A stretch of DNA of 11,127 nt from Caldifarciminota bacterium (GTDB lineage: Bacteria > WOR-3 > Hydrothermia > UBA1063 > CAJXJZ01), in assembly GCA_027073945.1 (NCBI GenBank), contig JALTEL010000102.1:1-11127 (forward strand). The letters run 5' to 3'. The stretch's first letter is position 1; every line of letters starts with the position of its first letter. Of the stretch, positions 6,817 to 11,127 are shown one piece after another. The notes beneath the pieces are model-generated. The model saw only the letters and a program-made list of their open reading frames with translations. It made no database searches and was not told the DNA's origin. A program made the position numbers and the translations under genes.

Positions 6817-9800
6817 TTAATGATTTTTCATTATAATGTCAATATCTTTATAGTTTTCCTTTAATTTTTGTATCAATCCTATCACTGGAGCAAGTGAAAA
6901 CTGCACAGCATTATCTGCACTATTTTGTATATGAGTGACAGCATTAAGCTGGTCACCGTATTCAAGAGCGGTTTTTCCATATAAGAATTCACTTACACTT
7001 ATTTCAAAAGTTGGCAAAAATAGTATGCCCAGTGCAATTCCTTCCTCAAAATGTTCCTTTCCGACTTTGTATCCCTTCAGGGAAGACTCGGCAATGCCTT
7101 TTAATATAAGAGACATGGCGTATAACTCTTTATTTTCAAAGGAGAATACTTTGTCCTGTAACTTATAAAGAAGTTTGCTTGCTTCCTTGTGTTTCCCCGT
7201 AAACAGTAAAAATCTTACATGTTCTATAAGAGATTTTGCCACAAAGATATCTGGAGATTCCAGATATCTTTCATCGAGTATCTTTTCAACAAAAAACTCT
7301 GCATCTTCAAATTTTTCCAGGAATGTGTAAATCATTATGCCTCTCTTAACAATTTCAATTCTTATAGAAAAGTCTTTGTATCCGTCAAAATTATTTCTCA
7401 ATGTAGAGAGATACCTGAGAGATTCATCATATTTACCTAAATAGAATTCAACCTCGGACATTCTGCTGGCTACTTTTGCAAATAAGTTTGCTATATTGGT
7501 GTCTTCACTGATTTTCAGTGCCCTTGATAAAAGGTTACGTGCAGTTGTATATTGACCGTTGTGAATGTATATGTCGGAAAGTCTTACATATGAGATAGCA
7601 AGTCCGGGTTTTTCTCCTATTTCTTTTTCTATATCGATGCATTTTTTTAAGTAATTAAGGCTTTCTTCTTTGTCACCAATATAGTAAAAGAGCACCTCGG
7701 CTATGCGAGACATAACCCTTGCACTTTCTAACCTATTGTTTAATTTATAATACATATCAAGTGCTTTCCTGTAAGAGGATAGACCTTCGCCATATTCCCC
7801 CTCCTTGACGTAGCTGTCTGCAATGATTGTATTGATGTGCGCTTTTCCGTCTTTATCTCCTGTATCTTCGAGAAATTCCATACTGCTCTTTGCTATATCC
7901 CTGGATAGTTCGGGTTTGCCTCTTAGAAGTTCCACTTCTGCAACAACGGATAGTATTCTTGATATGGAATGTTTATCCTGAAGTGATTTTGCCATTTTTA
8001 AGGCACTATACAGAATTTTAAGGCTTTCTTTGTAGATGCCCTTTAATTTATATATCTTTGACAGCAATATGGAAATTTCTATTTCCTTATTTTTTTCATC
8101 TACCTCTTGGTATAGCTTCATGGCCTTATTGCATGCGTCAATTGCGTCATCCAATTCACCTCTTACAATGTTTATATTTGCCAGTATGTTAAAAGATTCA
8201 GCAGCACCTGCTTTGTATCCTATTTCAAAAGCTAACTTTTGTGCGCGTTCAACTCTTTTAGTTGCGTGTGACAGAACGCCTTTTAAGAACATGATTCTGG
8301 CTATACCATTGATAGCTTCCACTATACCATGTTTATTTTCTATTTTAGCTGCAATTTCCATGGCGTCGAGAAATGCCTGCTGTGCATCTTCCCAATTATT
8401 CAAGGATTCGGCTACTATTCCACGCCCAAGAAGTATTCTAAAGTAAAGATTGTGAGGAACAGAAACGGCGTCATTCTCTTTTAATTTATTGGCTATTCTA
8501 AGTGCTTTTTTGTATTTCTCGCGTGAAGATAGAAAGAGGTGCCTTATTCTTTCGTTCTCAGCCGCCTTCAAGAGGTAGTCCATGGCTTTTTTATAAGCAC
8601 CTCCCTGTAAAAAATGGTAAGAAATAATATCATAGTATTCTTCTATTCTGTCTGCGAATAATTCCTCCATGATATACCCGACTTTAGTATGAAGGAATTG
8701 TTTTTCACTTTTTAAAAGCGTATCATAAGCTACATCCCTTATAAAAGCATGCTTGAATATATATGAAGATGACATGGTTTTACTTTTGTATACGAACCCT
8801 TTAGCCTGTAATGTTAACAGCATATCCTCAAGCTGGGATTCTCCGCTCAGTTTGGCCAGTACATCCACATTGAACTCTCGTCCAATAACAGATGCATTCT
8901 TCAGGACTTCTCTCATATCCACGGGCAGCCTGTCTATTTCCGATGATATGATTGCCTGAATAGAGGCAGGTAGAGTTTTTTCATCTATATTCTTGATTAT
9001 TTTGCATTCGCCACCTTCAATTTTTATATACTTCTCATTCACCAGGTGATTAACAATTTCTTCTATGAAAAAAGGATTACCTTCGGTTTTTTTCAAGACT
9101 TTATTAATAAAAACTTCTGGTACGGATTTTACATCTAATAATTGAGATACCATTTCAACACTGTCAGAAAGGGAAAGAGGACGCAGGAATAAATTTAACA
9201 CGTTATAGCTTACAGGAAGGTCCGGCAAGAATCCCGACCTTGTAATAATCATGAAAAAGACGGGTAAATTACCGATTAATTCAGCGACAAGCGATGTCAT
9301 TTCCAGTGATGCCATATCCATCCAATGAACATCTTCAACTATCAGCAAAAGGGGTTTGATGGAAGTAAGATTTACAATCAGCTCTCTGGCAGCAGCTTTA
9401 ATATGGTCTAATTTTTTACTCTGTCCTGTATAAATACCGAATAATTCCCCAAAGCATTCCACTGTTTTGGAAGACAGTTTAAACTCTTTGGCTTTTTTCC
9501 CTATTTTTTTCTCTATTGTAGTTTTGTCATCAAGTTCCTCAATTCCAAAAACCTGTCTGAATATCTCTATATACGGCCAATAGGCAATATTTTTTGTATG
9601 GGGCGCGCAATCTCCTTCCAGTATAAAAGTCTTGTCCGCATCTGTTTTGGTTTTGATTTCATATTTCATTCTTGATTTGCCTATTCCGGCATCACCGCTT
9701 ACGACTACAATTTGTCCTTTCTTCTCTTTGAATGCGGTATCTCTTCTTAAAATTATTTTTGATAATTCTTCTTTTCTATCAACTAAGGGAATGAGAATCC

Positions 9801-10482
9801 CTCTGATTTTTGGTTCTCCTGAAAGTAATACTTTGTGTGAGAGTACTTTGTATATATTAACAGGGTGGTTCCTGCCCTTAACGCTTATAGGACCTATTTC
9901 CTCAAAATCAAAGATATAGTTAGCAAGTTGATAAACACTATCCGTTACTATAATATCATCAGGCCCTGCGAATTCCTGTACCCTTTTTGCTACATTAACT
10001 GCATCTCCAATAACAGAATAAGGGGCATTGTCTTTTCCGCCGACACTTCCCGCAACTACAAGTCCTGTATTTATGCCAATGGAAAGATTAATATTTTTGC
10101 CGATTTTTTTACTGTAATCTTTTGCAATATTCTGCATTTCTATTGCGGAATAAATGGCGCGTTCAGTATCATTCTCGTGGGATTTGGGCGCACCGAACAG
10201 CACCATAATGGCATCTCCCAAATATTTGTCAATAGTGCCTTCATACTTCCTTATGGGCTCTTCCAGAGCAGCAAAGAAAGAATTTATCAGGTTAAGAACC
10301 TCTTCAGGGTCCATCTCTTCACTTAACGATGTGAAACCTACTATATCAGCAAAAAGAACGGTAACAAGTCTTCGCTCTGTATAGCGGCTTATCTTGGGAA
10401 TTTCGGATGTTAATTTTGCCCCGCAGTATATGCAGAATACCGCACCTTCTGGATTTTCTCTCCCGCAGGAAGGACATTTCAT
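6817..10482 (-). CDS. Zinc-ribbon class III nucleotide cyclase / STAND-like ATPase / TPR protein
   Basis: The 1221-residue protein opens with a zinc ribbon (C3, C6, C17, C20). A class III cyclase domain follows (about 37-215). Its metal-binding aspartates are D46 in LFADIVGFTSLSEE and D90 in KYLGDAIMVLFG, the transition-state pair is N163 and R167 (GDAVNVAKR), and the purine-selecting Lys is K86. S156 (YSVIGD) sits where class IIIb enzymes have Thr, so ATP is the likelier substrate and cAMP the likely product. An AAA/STAND-like ATPase (about 233-480) has Walker A GDAGIGKS (263-270) and Walker B LLLIVEDVHWMD (378-389), followed by a helical region. Tetratricopeptide-like repeats fill about 620-1200. 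The layout recalls soluble adenylyl cyclase but with a single cyclase domain, which would have to dimerise. The protein is cytosolic. It is the first gene of a three-gene operon. The start is fixed by the zinc ribbon and has no Shine-Dalgarno sequence. Confidence 0.95.
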   Translation of the reverse strand: MKCPSCGRENPEGAVFCIYCGAKLTSEIPKISRYTERRLVTVLFADIVGFTSLSEEMDPEEVLNLINSFFAALEEPIRKYEGTIDKYLGDAIMVLFGAPKSHENDTERAIYSAIEMQNIAKDYSKKIGKNINLSIGINTGLVVAGSVGGKDNAPYSVIGDAVNVAKRVQEFAGPDDIIVTDSVYQLANYIFDFEEIGPISVKGRNHPVNIYKVLSHKVLLSGEPKIRGILIPLVDRKEELSKIILRRDTAFKEKKGQIVVVSGDAGIGKSRMKYEIKTKTDADKTFILEGDCAPHTKNIAYWPYIEIFRQVFGIEELDDKTTIEKKIGKKAKEFKLSSKTVECFGELFGIYTGQSKKLDHIKAAARELIVNLTSIKPLLLIVEDVHWMDMASLEMTSLVAELIGNLPVFFMIITRSGFLPDLPVSYNVLNLFLRPLSLSDSVEMVSQLLDVKSVPEVFINKVLKKTEGNPFFIEEIVNHLVNEKYIKIEGGECKIIKNIDEKTLPASIQAIISSEIDRLPVDMREVLKNASVIGREFNVDVLAKLSGESQLEDMLLTLQAKGFVYKSKTMSSSYIFKHAFIRDVAYDTLLKSEKQFLHTKVGYIMEELFADRIEEYYDIISYHFLQGGAYKKAMDYLLKAAENERIRHLFLSSREKYKKALRIANKLKENDAVSVPHNLYFRILLGRGIVAESLNNWEDAQQAFLDAMEIAAKIENKHGIVEAINGIARIMFLKGVLSHATKRVERAQKLAFEIGYKAGAAESFNILANINIVRGELDDAIDACNKAMKLYQEVDEKNKEIEISILLSKIYKLKGIYKESLKILYSALKMAKSLQDKHSISRILSVVAEVELLRGKPELSRDIAKSSMEFLEDTGDKDGKAHINTIIADSYVKEGEYGEGLSSYRKALDMYYKLNNRLESARVMSRIAEVLFYYIGDKEESLNYLKKCIDIEKEIGEKPGLAISYVRLSDIYIHNGQYTTARNLLSRALKISEDTNIANLFAKVASRMSEVEFYLGKYDESLRYLSTLRNNFDGYKDFSIRIEIVKRGIMIYTFLEKFEDAEFFVEKILDERYLESPDIFVAKSLIEHVRFLLFTGKHKEASKLLYKLQDKVFSFENKELYAMSLILKGIAESSLKGYKVGKEHFEEGIALGILFLPTFEISVSEFLYGKTALEYGDQLNAVTHIQNSADNAVQFSLAPVIGLIQKLKENYKDIDIIMKNH

Positions 10483-10488
10483 ATATAT

Positions 10489-10517
10489 AGTATGAGCTTA
10501 AATGCCCGAAATGTCAA
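10489..10517 (-). promoter_or_regulatory. Promoter of the cyclase operon, predicted to give a leaderless mRNA
   Basis: On the minus strand a perfect TTGACA (10517-10512) is followed by a 17-bp spacer and CATACT (10494-10489, 4 of 6). Counting 7 nt from the end of the -10 places +1 at 10482, the A of the ATG. The 12 nt before the ATG (CATACTATATAT) contain no purine-rich ribosome binding site. A -10 read as TACTAT with 19-bp spacing would start transcription inside the first codons. Confidence 0.6.
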
Positions 10518-10537
10518 GTAGAAGTTCATGAGTCCAA

Positions 10538-11127
10538 CTATTTTGTTATCAGAAATTTTGATTTTTCTGCATGGCCTTCTGTTGTAAGAATATAGTAAAG
10601 TGAAGGCGTAAATTCAGTTGCCCGCTCCTGAATACAGTTTTGAGCATTAAAATTTAACTTTTTCATCAATTTACCATCCAATCTGAATATGTAGGCGGTA
10701 TGGATTGCTGCTTTTGTCCTGCATATAGTTAGATAATTACCCTGTTTACATGGGTTGGGATATACAAAAATGTGTTCGTTAGTTTTTGCAAATGGGTAGT
10801 TTATATTGAATTTGATAATTCCCTGTTTACCTCCCACGTATAGATATGTTCCATTTGTAGCGAGCACGTTTCTGACCTCCCAATCCTCCGCTGTGATTGG
10901 TATAATTGGAGGGGAACTTATTTGTTCGAGCAAGTCACCATTTGCAGGGTTCATCACATACAGAGCAGAATCACCAAGGCAGAACATCCTTCCTATGTTA
11001 TCAAATGCTATATCACGTATACGTTTCCCCAAAAGGAAGGTCCTGTGGGAAAAAGTACTGTCAAACCTCACAAGTCCGTAGTCAGTGCCTGCAAAGACAT
11101 AATTATTATAGACTGCAATGCGGGTTA
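10538..11127 (-). CDS. Putative secreted beta-propeller protein with a type IX-like sorting tail, 5' end missing
   Basis: The frame is open from the right edge (first full codon at 11125) to a TAG at 10538-10540, giving 195 residues of C-terminus. The true start lies outside the window; the internal GTG at 11071 should not be taken as the start, because the sequence before it (AVYNNYVFAGTDYGLVRFD) is already a propeller blade. The first half has blade-like repeats: FAGTDYGLVRF, DIAFDNIGRMFCLGDSALYVM, and YLYVGGKQGIIKFN. The last 80 residues contain FVYPNPCKQGNYLTI, then FRLDGKLMKKLNF, and end in FLITK. That pattern, a YPNP strand, a DGK turn and a terminal Lys, fits the type A sorting domain of the type IX secretion system, which directs export across the outer membrane and is then removed. 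The ligand or role of the propeller is unknown. Confidence 0.75.
   Translation of the reverse strand, partial: TRIAVYNNYVFAGTDYGLVRFDSTFSHRTFLLGKRIRDIAFDNIGRMFCLGDSALYVMNPANGDLLEQISSPPIIPITAEDWEVRNVLATNGTYLYVGGKQGIIKFNINYPFAKTNEHIFVYPNPCKQGNYLTICRTKAAIHTAYIFRLDGKLMKKLNFNAQNCIQERATEFTPSLYYILTTEGHAEKSKFLITK

Noticed and set aside
9865..10326. Open frame on the + strand opposite the cyclase domain (153 codons)
   Set aside because: It lies fully across the strongly conserved cyclase motifs of the opposite strand, and its own product has no recognisable motif.
11069..11071. GTG taken as the start of the gene at the right edge
   Set aside because: The reading frame is open through the window edge, and the upstream residues form a propeller blade continuous with the rest, so the gene is truncated by the window and not short.

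Overview
The window is AT-rich bacterial DNA with tight gene packing, sigma70-type promoters (TTGACT/TAAAAT, TTGACA/CATACT) and one tRNA. The protein cut by the right edge ends in a YPNP-type C-terminal domain resembling type IX secretion sorting tails. That points to the Bacteroidetes/FCB side of the tree, possibly one of its uncultured candidate lineages. The assignment is an inference from one domain plus base composition, so it is weak.

Layout, left to right. Positions 1-63 hold the last 20 codons of a + strand gene. A minus-strand tRNA with anticodon CAT follows (195-268), with a good promoter whose predicted start lies about 3 nt from the mature 5' end. On the + strand come an Ldh2-type malate/lactate dehydrogenase (437-1528), then two overlapping genes: a beta-propeller protein with a C-terminal region that looks like a catalytically dead S9-type alpha/beta hydrolase (1629-3029), and a divergent ThiD-like kinase (3013-3750). 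This pair meets a minus-strand operon tail to tail, with only 3 bp between stop codons.

The minus-strand operon (10482 down to 3754) is the most interesting part. Its first gene encodes a 1221-residue protein with a zinc ribbon, a class III nucleotide cyclase, a STAND-like ATPase and a long TPR array, an architecture reminiscent of soluble adenylyl cyclase. The second encodes a 567-residue helical/HEAT-like protein. The third encodes a 449-residue HD-GYP protein with an altered active-site signature. The second and third proteins appear to share a homologous N-terminal domain of about 100 residues. I infer a signalling cassette in which one member makes a cyclic nucleotide and another may degrade or sense one. 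No GGDEF protein is present in the window. Upstream lies the 3' end of the putative secreted beta-propeller protein (10538-11127).

A recurring theme is initiation without a leader. The cyclase gene has no Shine-Dalgarno sequence, and its promoter puts +1 exactly on the A of the ATG. The propeller gene also lacks a Shine-Dalgarno sequence and has a perfect TATAAT that puts +1 two bases before its GTG. Internal operon genes and the dehydrogenase gene have recognisable ribosome binding sites.
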